The translations under genes were made by a program, and so were the position numbers. This document shows, piece after piece, positions 35,901 to 43,412 of a stretch of 64,000 nucleotides of DNA. The notes beneath the pieces are model-generated. The model worked only from the letters and a program-made list of their open reading frames with translations, was not told the origin of the DNA and did no database searches. Numbering within the stretch: position 1 is the first letter of the stretch; the number at the start of each line of letters is the position of its first letter. The stretch is from JAUUZQ01 sp964538375 (GTDB taxonomy: Bacteria; Bacteroidota; Bacteroidia; Bacteroidales; GCA-2748055): NCBI GenBank assembly GCA_964538375.1, contig CAZIFQ010000015.1, positions 14,220-78,219 on the forward strand, given 5' to 3'.

Positions 35901-35952
35901 CAAGAAGGTTTAGTTATAAGCTATTAGTTAACAATTGCGATTTGTTAAAATT

Positions 35953-36663
35953 TTAAAGAACTGAGAGATAATCATCCACCAGGTAAGGTACTATTGATGT
36001 CTGGTCAAAGGTATGACAATATCCGATTACATCATCCAATCCATTCAATTTTAGCCGCTGTTTCTGTGCAACCTTTTGAATATAGCCCATCAGATCATTC
36101 TTCGCAACATTATAAAGGTCTATCGCTCCGTTGGTACCATCGCATATAGTTTCATATTTTTCTGATTCAAGCACCTGCTGAGCCAATGCCCCGGCAAACA
36201 TGCTATCTTCAAGATTAAATTTATTTTTCCATCCTGCGCAGAGGATCAGGAGATCCCTGTCTGATTCAATGATATAATCAGCCAATGCCTGCAGATTCAG
36301 ATATGCACCAATAAGCACCTGGTAAGCGCTGGATGCCATCTGAATGGCATTGGTACCGTTGGTGGTTGAATAGACAATGTGTTTGCCTTCCACCATCTCC
36401 TGGGTAAAGTTGTATGGTGAGTTGCCAAAATCAGCAAAATCCCTTACGATTCCATCTCTCTCAGCAGCGACCATGTATCCTTCGTCCTTATATTTCTTCG
36501 CCTCTTCCAGGGTCCCAACAGGAATAATCCTTTCAACGCCATTCATAAATGCAGTAACAATAGCCGAACTGGCTCTTAAAACATCTGTTACAACAACGAT
36601 GGCTCCCCTGTTTTCATAAGCAGGATAGAGTGCCGGGCTAAAACAAACTTCTATTTTATTCAT
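35953..36663 (-). CDS. ComB-family 2-phosphosulfolactate phosphatase
   Basis: A 236-residue member of the ComB family, Mg-dependent phosphatases that in methanogens hydrolyse 2-phospho-3-sulfolactate during coenzyme M synthesis. The motifs VVVTDVLRASSAIVTAF (residues 23-39), VYSTTNGTNAI and ICDGTNGAIDLYN are visible. Bacteria do not make coenzyme M by this route in general; in Bacteroidota the substrate is unclear and could be a sulfonate such as sulfolactate. It starts 22 bases after gcvT ends, so they are probably co-transcribed. Family certain, reaction inferred. Confidence 0.85.
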   Translation of the reverse strand: MNKIEVCFSPALYPAYENRGAIVVVTDVLRASSAIVTAFMNGVERIIPVGTLEEAKKYKDEGYMVAAERDGIVRDFADFGNSPYNFTQEMVEGKHIVYSTTNGTNAIQMASSAYQVLIGAYLNLQALADYIIESDRDLLILCAGWKNKFNLEDSMFAGALAQQVLESEKYETICDGTNGAIDLYNVAKNDLMGYIQKVAQKQRLKLNGLDDVIGYCHTFDQTSIVPYLVDDYLSVL

Positions 36664-36685
36664 ATTTTCCCCTCAACTATTCATG

Positions 36686-37768
36686 CTATAAAAACGGTGG
36701 TTTTACTATCAAAGCCGGTACCTTTTTATTCCTGATTTGCAGGTAAATCCTGGTTCCCTCCTTTATATACTGTTTCTCAACATATCCCATGCCTATACCT
36801 TTTCCTGTGTAAGGTGACATTGTTCCCGAGGTGGCAATACCAATACGTGTACCATCCTCATTTAAAATATCATATCCTTTTCTGGGGATAGCTCTTTCCT
36901 CCATAACGAAGCCCACTAATCTTCGCTTTATTCCTTCCTCTTTCTGCTTAATAAAAATATCTTTTGCTATGAAGTCATTACCATCTGTCAGTTTTGTAAT
37001 CCATCCCAGTCCGGCCTCCAGTGGTGAAGTTGTCTCATCTATATCATTACCATAAAGGCAGAATCCCATTTCAAGTCGAAGTGTATCCCTGGCAGCCAAT
37101 CCAACTGGCATAATATTAAACTCCTCTCCTGCCTTCATGATCTCGGTCATGATATGAGCAGCATCTTCATTCTTCATATATATTTCAAAACCACCTGCAC
37201 CGGTATAACCATTATGGCTGATTATCACATCATTTTTCCCTGCCATGCTATCCACAGCAAATGCGTAATATGGAATGCCACTTAGATCTAAATCCGTGAG
37301 TTTTTGCAGCACTTTTATGGCATTGGGACCCTGCACAGCCAGTTGAGAAATCTGGGAGGAACCATTCTCTATACTGGCCCCTACGCTATTATTCTCTACC
37401 ATCCAATTCCAGTCTTTCTCCAGGTTGGAGGCATTAACAACAAGCAGGTATTTCTCCTCCGCAAATCTATATACAAGTAAATCATCAACAATACCTCCAC
37501 TCCTGGTAGGCATGCATGAATACTGTATTTTTCCATTCTCCAGTTTCCTTACATCATTAGAAGTTATGCTCTGCACAAAAGCGCTCGCCTTCGGCCCCGT
37601 GACCCAAACTTCCCCCATATGTGAAACATCGAAAACCCCTACACTTTCCCTTACGCAAATATGTTCCTTTTTAACTCCTGAAAACTCAACCGGCATCTCA
37701 AATCCGGTAAATGGAACCATCTTTCCACCGTACTGTTGATGAATATCAAAAAATGCTGTTTTTTTCAT
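36686..37768 (-). CDS. gcvT: aminomethyltransferase (glycine cleavage T protein)
   Basis: Transfers the methylene group from the aminomethyl-lipoyl H protein to tetrahydrofolate, releasing ammonia. The 360-residue protein has the family layout: start KKTAFFDIHQQYGGKMVPFTG, VGVFDVSHMGEVWVTGPKA, the folate-binding region NGYTGAGGFEIYM and LRLEMGFCLYGNDIDE, and the C-terminal barrel TSGTMSPYTGKGIGMGYV. The other glycine cleavage genes (gcvH, gcvP) are not in the window. It is followed by comB. It has its own TACTTTTG promoter element. Secure. Confidence 0.97.
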   Translation of the reverse strand: MKKTAFFDIHQQYGGKMVPFTGFEMPVEFSGVKKEHICVRESVGVFDVSHMGEVWVTGPKASAFVQSITSNDVRKLENGKIQYSCMPTRSGGIVDDLLVYRFAEEKYLLVVNASNLEKDWNWMVENNSVGASIENGSSQISQLAVQGPNAIKVLQKLTDLDLSGIPYYAFAVDSMAGKNDVIISHNGYTGAGGFEIYMKNEDAAHIMTEIMKAGEEFNIMPVGLAARDTLRLEMGFCLYGNDIDETTSPLEAGLGWITKLTDGNDFIAKDIFIKQKEEGIKRRLVGFVMEERAIPRKGYDILNEDGTRIGIATSGTMSPYTGKGIGMGYVEKQYIKEGTRIYLQIRNKKVPALIVKPPFL

Positions 37769-37806
37769 TTTTATAGTAAGTGTTGAAATAATAAAATATG
37801 TAAAAA

Positions 37807-37814
37807 CAAAAGTA
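37807..37814 (-). promoter_or_regulatory. -7 promoter element of gcvT
   Basis: Minus strand TACTTTTG, exact TAnnTTTG match, 38 bases before the gcvT ATG, with TTTT 19 bases upstream. Confidence 0.55.
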
Positions 37815-37843
37815 GTATTTCTTTACAGCGATTAAAATTGTTT

Positions 37844-37897
37844 AATAGCACTAAATAAATAACCCGGCAGTTGCCGGGTTATTTATTTAGTGCTATT
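37844..37897. terminator. perfect 26-base palindrome, terminator of the OmpA-family gene
   Basis: Two perfectly complementary 26-base arms (37844-37869 and 37872-37897) with a 2-base spacer. The centre is a GC-rich stem (AACCCGGCA / TGCCGGGTT), the outer part is AT-rich. It starts 2 bases past the OmpA-family stop codon and precedes the gcvT promoter region. A normal terminator would need only the inner 9-10 bases plus T-run, so the total length is unusual. Confidence 0.85.
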
Positions 37898-37899
37898 AT

Positions 37900-39981
37900 T
37901 TATTTACTAAGTACTTCGAACTCAACCCTTCTGTTCATCTCCCGTCCTTCCGGGGTATCATTCGGAGCCACTGGCTGATCGTCGGCATATCCTACATACT
38001 CTAGTCGACTCTTATTGATTTTCTGTCCGCCTAAGTAATCAACAACTGCCTTGGCCCTGGCCTGTGACAATTTGGTATTTATACTCTTTGATCCGGTATT
38101 GTCGGTATGGCCGGAGATCTCCAGGCGGACTGTTTCATTATTCTCCAGGAATTTTGCCACCTGGTTAATTGATTCATAAGACTCAACTGTGAGCACCGAC
38201 TTACCTGTCTCAAAATAGATGTTCTCCAAAACAACCTTTGTTCCAACCTCTATTCGCTGGAGATAGAAGTCGCGTTCAACCTGCTCGTCAGGATCCAGAC
38301 CAGACAGATCGATTATATCAAGAAAGTAAAGATATCCTGTTGCATTGATTTCGATAGCATATACTCCCGGCTTGGCCAATTGTGTTCGGTAGAAGCCATC
38401 TGCCCCGGTAACTCCATTTCCGGATATTTCTCCTGTATTGGGATCGATAAATGACAACCTGGCCATCACAGTAGTATCTACACCTCCAATCGTATCACGC
38501 ACCTGGCCCATAACCATCAGTGTAGTATCAACTGACAGCAGTTCAGGCATGGTAAGGAAGCTATATCTTTCGGGGTAATCAGTTCCCGCGATAAGCCGAT
38601 CTTTTGTCAGCGTAGATACCTCCTTCTCAGACCCGAGTGTAATTACTTTGTAGATATCTTTCGCGCCATAACCACCTTCCCGGATAGTTGCATAATATCC
38701 ATAGACACCTGTGATATCTGTGGTGTAAAATACTTCATCTTCAGGAGTATTTACCGGATAACCCAGGTTTTCAGGCGTTCTCCATCTTCCATCGTCTCCC
38801 TTCTCACTCTTGAATATATCAAAGCCACCCATTGTGTTATGCCCCTTTGAAGCAAAATACATAGAATTACCATCGGAAGAGAGGAATAACCCTTCTTCAT
38901 CGTATTTCGAGTTTAGCAAGGTGCTTGCATTCTCTGGCTCATCCCATTTACCTTTTTCATTCAGTTTGGATACCAAAATATCTTTTCCTCCCCGGGTTAG
39001 TTCAGGATTTGTAGAAATAAAATAGAGCTCACGACCATTTGGCGACATAGCAGCAGAAGTTTCCTCTGAATCGGAACCCACCTTTCCGGGTAAAGACTTT
39101 GGCTTCTTCCATTTCAATTTATCTGGCTTGAAAGTGGCCATCTGGATATCTCCTCCATCCACGTCTCCCCTGTAAATAAAAAGGGATGCTCCGTCAGGAG
39201 AAACGCCTACAAGGGCATCGTTACTTTTTGAATTAAATGGTTTTCCCAGCGGATAACTTTCTGTGAGTATCCCGCTGTGAATAGGACTCAGGTAAATATC
39301 TTCATTGAATTTATTGTCAATCTCATTTCGCTTTGACTTGTCATTAAACGGGCGCCTGGATGTAAAGAAGAGTGCAGTATCCTGGTAAGCAAACTTTGGA
39401 TTGTAATCATCGAATTTCGAGTTGATATTCTCCCCAAGATTCTGAATAATAACGCGCTGCGGCTCCTTCATAAACTCTTTTCCATATGTACATTCAATGA
39501 TCAGCTTATCTATTCCATCGCTAAGATCCATCAGATCCTCAGATGGAGGCAATGCATTTCTGTAGAGTTGATAATGATCCTTCGCCTTATCAAATTCCAG
39601 GATCAGATGATAGGCCCTACCCAAAAGATAATCGATCTCTTCACTAATATCCGGTTTCAGATCATATGCCTTAAGGAGATAATCAATGGCTTTGACTTTA
39701 TTATCGCTATACAGGTAGCAAATACCAATTTTATAGTTTAGTTCAGGATTATCAGCGTTATACTGATTTGCAAAAAGATAGAGGTCCCTTGCAACCGCAA
39801 ATGTTCCAAATCCGGCAGTATAGAATTCATCACCTTCCTGGATACTTTTCCATGCATCTTTAAATCCCTCTTTCTGTTTAATCTTAAACTCCTTTTTATT
39901 TATGATCACTACTTCCTGTGCAGAAAGAAGTGTTCCGCAAAAAATAAAAAGAATAAATACGCTTAGGGCTTTGAGTCTCAT
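37900..39981 (-). CDS. OmpA-family protein with TPR, PD40 beta-propeller and carboxypeptidase-like domain (PorE-like layout)
   Basis: A 693-residue protein with signal peptide (MRLKALSVFILFIFCGTLLS, cut near SAQ). TPR-like helices cover about 30-165, WD40-like PD40 repeats 190-420 (FFTSRRPFND, DGASLFIYRG, SPNGRELYFISTNPE), a carboxypeptidase regulatory-like beta domain 480-560, and a C-terminal OmpA peptidoglycan-binding domain (LEISGHTDNTGSKSINTKLS near residue 610). This is the domain order of PorE, a peptidoglycan anchor linked to T9SS/gliding, but PorE is a lipoprotein and this one has no Cys at the cleavage site. I start at ATG 39981; the longer frame uses TTG two codons earlier. A TPR protein lies just upstream. 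Confidence 0.9.
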   Translation of the reverse strand: MRLKALSVFILFIFCGTLLSAQEVVIINKKEFKIKQKEGFKDAWKSIQEGDEFYTAGFGTFAVARDLYLFANQYNADNPELNYKIGICYLYSDNKVKAIDYLLKAYDLKPDISEEIDYLLGRAYHLILEFDKAKDHYQLYRNALPPSEDLMDLSDGIDKLIIECTYGKEFMKEPQRVIIQNLGENINSKFDDYNPKFAYQDTALFFTSRRPFNDKSKRNEIDNKFNEDIYLSPIHSGILTESYPLGKPFNSKSNDALVGVSPDGASLFIYRGDVDGGDIQMATFKPDKLKWKKPKSLPGKVGSDSEETSAAMSPNGRELYFISTNPELTRGGKDILVSKLNEKGKWDEPENASTLLNSKYDEEGLFLSSDGNSMYFASKGHNTMGGFDIFKSEKGDDGRWRTPENLGYPVNTPEDEVFYTTDITGVYGYYATIREGGYGAKDIYKVITLGSEKEVSTLTKDRLIAGTDYPERYSFLTMPELLSVDTTLMVMGQVRDTIGGVDTTVMARLSFIDPNTGEISGNGVTGADGFYRTQLAKPGVYAIEINATGYLYFLDIIDLSGLDPDEQVERDFYLQRIEVGTKVVLENIYFETGKSVLTVESYESINQVAKFLENNETVRLEISGHTDNTGSKSINTKLSQARAKAVVDYLGGQKINKSRLEYVGYADDQPVAPNDTPEGREMNRRVEFEVLSK

Positions 39982-39999
39982 AGCCAATATTTTTATAAA

Positions 40000-41034
40000 T
40001 TATTTACATTCTTTAAGGTACTCCGTTGCTTGCTCTATTCCATAATTCAGAGCGGCGTTCCAATCCTCACAGGCACCAACCACATTTCCCTGTAATTCTC
40101 TTACCAGTCCACGGTTCAAATAGAGAATTCCAACAGATGGATTTTCTGCTATCGCCTCATCCAGAATTGATATTGCAGAGATGTAGTCCATCAGCTTAGT
40201 CTTGGCACTAGCAGTATTTAATTTTGCTTCCATAAATCCATTCTCAAGCTCTATCGCTCTAGAAAAATCCACCAGTGCAGTATCCAGATATCCCATCTGG
40301 TAGTTCGCATAACCCCGGTTGTTGTATGCCAGGTAAAGATTTGGATCCTGTTCAATCGCAGTTGAAAAATCCTCAATGGCACCTTCATAATCTCCCAGGA
40401 TAATCTTTACTGAGCCCATATTGTTATATGCAATTGGAAACTCCCCCAGGTAGTTTATTGCAGTTTTGTAATCATATAAAGCCCCATTGTAATCACCTAA
40501 GCGACGTTTTATACCAGCCCTGTCATGATATGCCAAAGGCATTTCATCATTCAGGTCAATTGATTTATTGAAATATATCAGTGCTTTATCATCATTCCCT
40601 TTAAGAAGATAGAGTAAACCTAACTGGTAATCCCCTTCTGCATTTTCAAAGCCCTTTTCAATAGCTACCAGGAGGTGTTCCATGCTTATACCTGTTGTAT
40701 CAGTTGCTGACATCAGGTAACCTTTATAGAAATATGCCTCTCCCATGCTCCTGTCTTTGGAGATCGCAATATCAAGATCCTGCAGGGCCTCTTCTGTTTG
40801 TCCAAGTTCAGCTTTCACCCTGCCACGCTGCATGTACGCCACGGCATAAGCATCGTCTAATTCAATGCAATTGTTAAAATCTGTAATCGCATCAGTATAG
40901 TTCTGATTGTAGATATTCTCAAGCCCTGCGTTATACGATCTTGCCAGCTGTCGACGCTCCTTAAAAGTAAGTTGAGCATCTGTTACTGCAGCAAACAGCA
41001 CAAGGAAGCTAACAATTAAGAATGATTTTTTCAT
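40000..41034 (-). CDS. exported tetratricopeptide repeat protein
   Basis: A 344-residue protein with signal peptide (MKKSFLIVSFLVLFAAVTDA) and about eight TPR units covering nearly the whole mature part: YTDAITDFNNCIELDDAYAV, ALQDLDIAISKDRSMGEAYF, ALIYFNKSIDLNDEMPLAYH, and so on. I chose ATG 41034 since the longer frame (41073) adds residues before a perfect signal peptide. It ends 18 bases before the start of the OmpA/PD40 gene on the same strand, so both probably form one transcript and may build an envelope complex. Partner not known. Confidence 0.9.
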   Translation of the reverse strand: MKKSFLIVSFLVLFAAVTDAQLTFKERRQLARSYNAGLENIYNQNYTDAITDFNNCIELDDAYAVAYMQRGRVKAELGQTEEALQDLDIAISKDRSMGEAYFYKGYLMSATDTTGISMEHLLVAIEKGFENAEGDYQLGLLYLLKGNDDKALIYFNKSIDLNDEMPLAYHDRAGIKRRLGDYNGALYDYKTAINYLGEFPIAYNNMGSVKIILGDYEGAIEDFSTAIEQDPNLYLAYNNRGYANYQMGYLDTALVDFSRAIELENGFMEAKLNTASAKTKLMDYISAISILDEAIAENPSVGILYLNRGLVRELQGNVVGACEDWNAALNYGIEQATEYLKECK

Positions 41035-41355
41035 GTGAATAAAATTTATTTTTGTTTGCCACATGAACCCCAAAGGCTCAACGAAGCTATATATGTACTA
41101 TTATTTCGTGCTATAAGTTATGGTATTATTTTCAAATTTGAATCTAACACCACAATATTTATAACTAAATTAATACTAAAAAGGTTTCATCCAATACTAC
41201 AATTAATAAAAAGTAGGATGAGAACTCCCGGGAAAACTATTTCTTGTCATATTTCATTATTCCGAAAAATAATCCACCTGTTCGTTTCTTTTCTAAAAAT
41301 AAAAAAATAATTTTAGTGTTTTATCTATATTTATTAACGAAAGGAGTTTTAAGCA

Positions 41356-41691
41356 ATGATCACAGATTTATCGTATCTAAAATCACTAGCAAATAATGAT
41401 GAGAGTTTTATCAGAGATATGATAAATATCTTCAAAGAGCAGTTCGAAGAATATAGGATTGAAATGCCTGATCTGCTTGAAAAATCCGATTTCAATAATC
41501 TCTCAAAGATGGCCCACAAAGCTAAGTCTTCCGTTGCAGTTATGGGAATGACAAGTGAAGCAGACATATTGCAAAAACTTGAAATCCTCAGCAAAACAGG
41601 TAAGCAGTCGGAGGATTATGCAGAGATGATCAATATCTTTATTACACAAACGAGTGAGGCCATTAGTGAACTTGAACAAACATATCCATAA
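41356..41691 (+). CDS. histidine phosphotransfer (HPt) domain protein
   Basis: A 111-residue four-helix HPt protein. The phospho-acceptor His54 is in LSKMAHKAKSSVAVMGM, matching the HxxKxxx HPt box. HPt proteins shuttle phosphate between receiver domains. There is no receiver or kinase gene next to it; the orphan hybrid kinase at 9126 in the same window ends in a receiver and is a possible partner, by inference only. An unusually strong AAAGGAG ribosome-binding site precedes the ATG, rare in this phylum. A STAS protein follows after 12 bases. Confidence 0.88.
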   Translation: MITDLSYLKSLANNDESFIRDMINIFKEQFEEYRIEMPDLLEKSDFNNLSKMAHKAKSSVAVMGMTSEADILQKLEILSKTGKQSEDYAEMINIFITQTSEAISELEQTYP

Positions 41692-41703
41692 AACAGTAAA
41701 ACC

Positions 41704-42039
41704 ATGTTAGATACTAATGAATCAAATGGAGTTTTAGTTGTAAATTTCAAAGATACTGATCGGTTCAATGCACTTATTGCTGAGCCGGTAAAAGAGCGCT
41801 TACTAGGATATTACAGCAACCCGAAAACAAAATTAGCACTTGATCTCAGGGGTATTAAGTTCATTGATAGTTCTGGATTCAGCGTATTTTTATCGGCCAT
41901 GAGAGCTGCCAGCAATAGCAATGGACAGTTTAAGATTTGTAATGTAAATGCTGAAGTGAAGGAACTATTCGAGGTGTTGCAATTACACAATGTTTTTGAA
42001 ATGTACGAAACACTAGATGAGTGTTTAGCTAGTTTTTAA
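41704..42039 (+). CDS. STAS-domain anti-sigma factor antagonist-like protein
   Basis: A 111-residue single STAS domain, SpoIIAA/RsbV-like. The phosphorylatable serine is in KFIDSSGFSVFLSAM (Ser56/Ser57). Such proteins switch between free and partner-bound states by serine phosphorylation, normally with a kinase/anti-sigma (RsbW-like) and a PP2C phosphatase. Neither lies adjacent; an HPt protein is 12 bases upstream, an unusual pairing of His-Asp relay and Ser-based switching. A second STAS protein lies at 54300. Confidence 0.9.
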   Translation: MLDTNESNGVLVVNFKDTDRFNALIAEPVKERLLGYYSNPKTKLALDLRGIKFIDSSGFSVFLSAMRAASNSNGQFKICNVNAEVKELFEVLQLHNVFEMYETLDECLASF

Positions 42040-42088
42040 TTACTAAAATTGTTACTAATATTGTTCCCTTAATTTATAATAAAAAACC

Positions 42089-42574
42089 ATGAAAAAATTA
42101 CTTGTTTTAATTGTTTTACTCGCTGCTTTAGTTTCCTGTAATCAGGGAGAAAAAAAGGCAGCTGTTACTGATGCTATAGATGAAACTGAAGTTTCTGCAA
42201 GCATGCTTACTGTTAAGGGAATTCTCGAATCTCCGGGAGATTATGAAGACAGCGAAATTAAAATTACAGGAATGGTTACGCATGTATGCTCACATGGCGG
42301 ACAAAAGCTGTTTATTATTGGAGATGATCCTGATCAACAACTGCGCATTAATGTTGGAGAAGGAATTGCTGAATTTGACAAAGCGCTTGAAGGCAGCACT
42401 GTTGAGTTTATTGGAACATTCAAAATAATGGAAGAAGAGCAAACTGCTGAACTGGCAAAGGAGAATGAAGAGAAAGATCATCACACAGGAGATGAGGCTC
42501 ATGCAAAAGCTGAGAGTGCCAGTTATTTTATTGAAGCAACTGAATACAAGGAATTAGCTGCTGAAATAATTTAA
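42089..42574 (+). CDS. predicted lipoprotein with OB-like domain
   Basis: A 161-residue lipoprotein: signal MKKLLVLIVLLAALVSC with lipobox ALVSC and lipidated Cys17. The mature part has a nucleic-acid-binding-like OB fold pattern (VKGILESPGDYEDSEIKITG, then VTHVCSHGGQKLFIIGDD and STVEFIGTF). A histidine- and acid-rich tail (EKDHHTGDEAHAK) and the CSHGG motif could bind metal. Function unknown. It lies between the STAS gene and a PepSY-type membrane gene, both same strand, so export-linked redox or metal chemistry is possible. Confidence 0.8.
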   Translation: MKKLLVLIVLLAALVSCNQGEKKAAVTDAIDETEVSASMLTVKGILESPGDYEDSEIKITGMVTHVCSHGGQKLFIIGDDPDQQLRINVGEGIAEFDKALEGSTVEFIGTFKIMEEEQTAELAKENEEKDHHTGDEAHAKAESASYFIEATEYKELAAEII

Positions 42575-42604
42575 TTTTCTTTCTAAATAAAATACGGACT
42601 CTGT

Positions 42605-43171
42605 ATGAAATGGCGTAAATGGAATCGGTGGTTACACCGTGAGCTGGGGTATATATTTTTTGGAATGACTATAATATATGGGGTCTCAGGCATCGCTCTC
42701 AATCATGGCGTAGCCAAACACTGGAATCCTTCCCTGGTAGCAAAATCGGAACACATTGAAGGTATTGAAAAGGTCTCTACTGAGGGTATAAACAGAAATT
42801 ATGTACTTGATATCTTATTGCTCACGGGAGAAAGAGATAATTTCAAGCAGTATTATATGCCAAATGATTCATCAGTAATGATCTATTTGAAAAATGGACA
42901 CATTACTGTTGATATCAGCTCGGGAGAGGCCTACCTGACGAAGGTTCGAAACAGACCTGTATTCAAAGAGTTTAATTTTCTACACTATAACAAGCCAAAA
43001 AAACTATGGACCTGGTTCTCAGATATATTCGGATTATCTCTTGTGCTGATGGCTATTAGCGGGCTGTTCATGGTACGTGGTAAAAAGGGGATTACGGGCC
43101 AGGGAGCAGTGCTGGTTATCATCGGTGTATTGATACCGCTGATTTTTCTGACATTGTATTTATGGATTTAG
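42605..43171 (+). CDS. PepSY-associated transmembrane protein
   Basis: A 188-residue membrane protein. It starts with the short amphipathic stretch MKWRKWNRWLHRELGYIFFG typical of PepSY-associated TM proteins, has one helix at about 15-35, a periplasmic domain of about 100 residues, and two helices near 138-158 and 165-187 (SDIFGLSLVLMAISGLFMV). Related proteins sit beside haem or iron reductase/siderophore systems, but nothing like that is adjacent here. It starts 30 bases after the lipoprotein gene. Confidence 0.85.
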   Translation: MKWRKWNRWLHRELGYIFFGMTIIYGVSGIALNHGVAKHWNPSLVAKSEHIEGIEKVSTEGINRNYVLDILLLTGERDNFKQYYMPNDSSVMIYLKNGHITVDISSGEAYLTKVRNRPVFKEFNFLHYNKPKKLWTWFSDIFGLSLVLMAISGLFMVRGKKGITGQGAVLVIIGVLIPLIFLTLYLWI

Positions 43172-43412
43172 GAATTAGGTATTAGGTGTCAGGGAACATT
43201 TGGATTCAGTGAATAGACGCGATAAATCGCGTCTCTACGGGACACTGGGCACTGGACACCAATTGTCAGTATCTTACATCAAACCTTCACAAAAGTTTCT
43301 GTGTGTGAGGCAGGCTTTACATATGCTTGTGCCATTTGTGATTAATTTCTTATCTTCGGGTAGTTTGTGGTATTTTCTTGAAATATAGTGTCTCACCTTT
43401 AACTAATTCAAA
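43172..43412. other. 241-base intergenic region holding a repeat and upstream region of the ABC gene
   Basis: It contains the third dispersed palindromic repeat copy (43216-43238) flanked by GGTGTC (43185-43190) and GACACC (43255-43260). No convincing gene lies here. The promoter of the downstream ABC gene is not clear. Confidence 0.5.
43216..43238. repeat. dispersed GTCTCTAC palindromic repeat, copy 3
   Basis: Perfect palindrome GACGCGAT-AA-ATCGCGTC followed by TCTAC. It is nearly the same as the copy at 24291-24313. It is flanked by short inverted GGTGTC/GACACC repeats, so the unit may be larger (about 43185-43260). Confidence 0.85.

Noticed and set aside
35828..35952. Riboswitch upstream of the serC operon or gcvT
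   Set aside because: The leaders are short and AT-rich with no stem array fitting glycine or other riboswitches.
41035..41310. Plus-strand ORF of 91 residues before the HPt gene
   Set aside because: Overlaps the leader of the TPR gene, AT-rich, no coding features.
43200..43388. ORF of 62 residues upstream of the ABC gene
   Set aside because: Most of it is made of the palindromic repeat and flanking low-information sequence; no start context and no family likeness.
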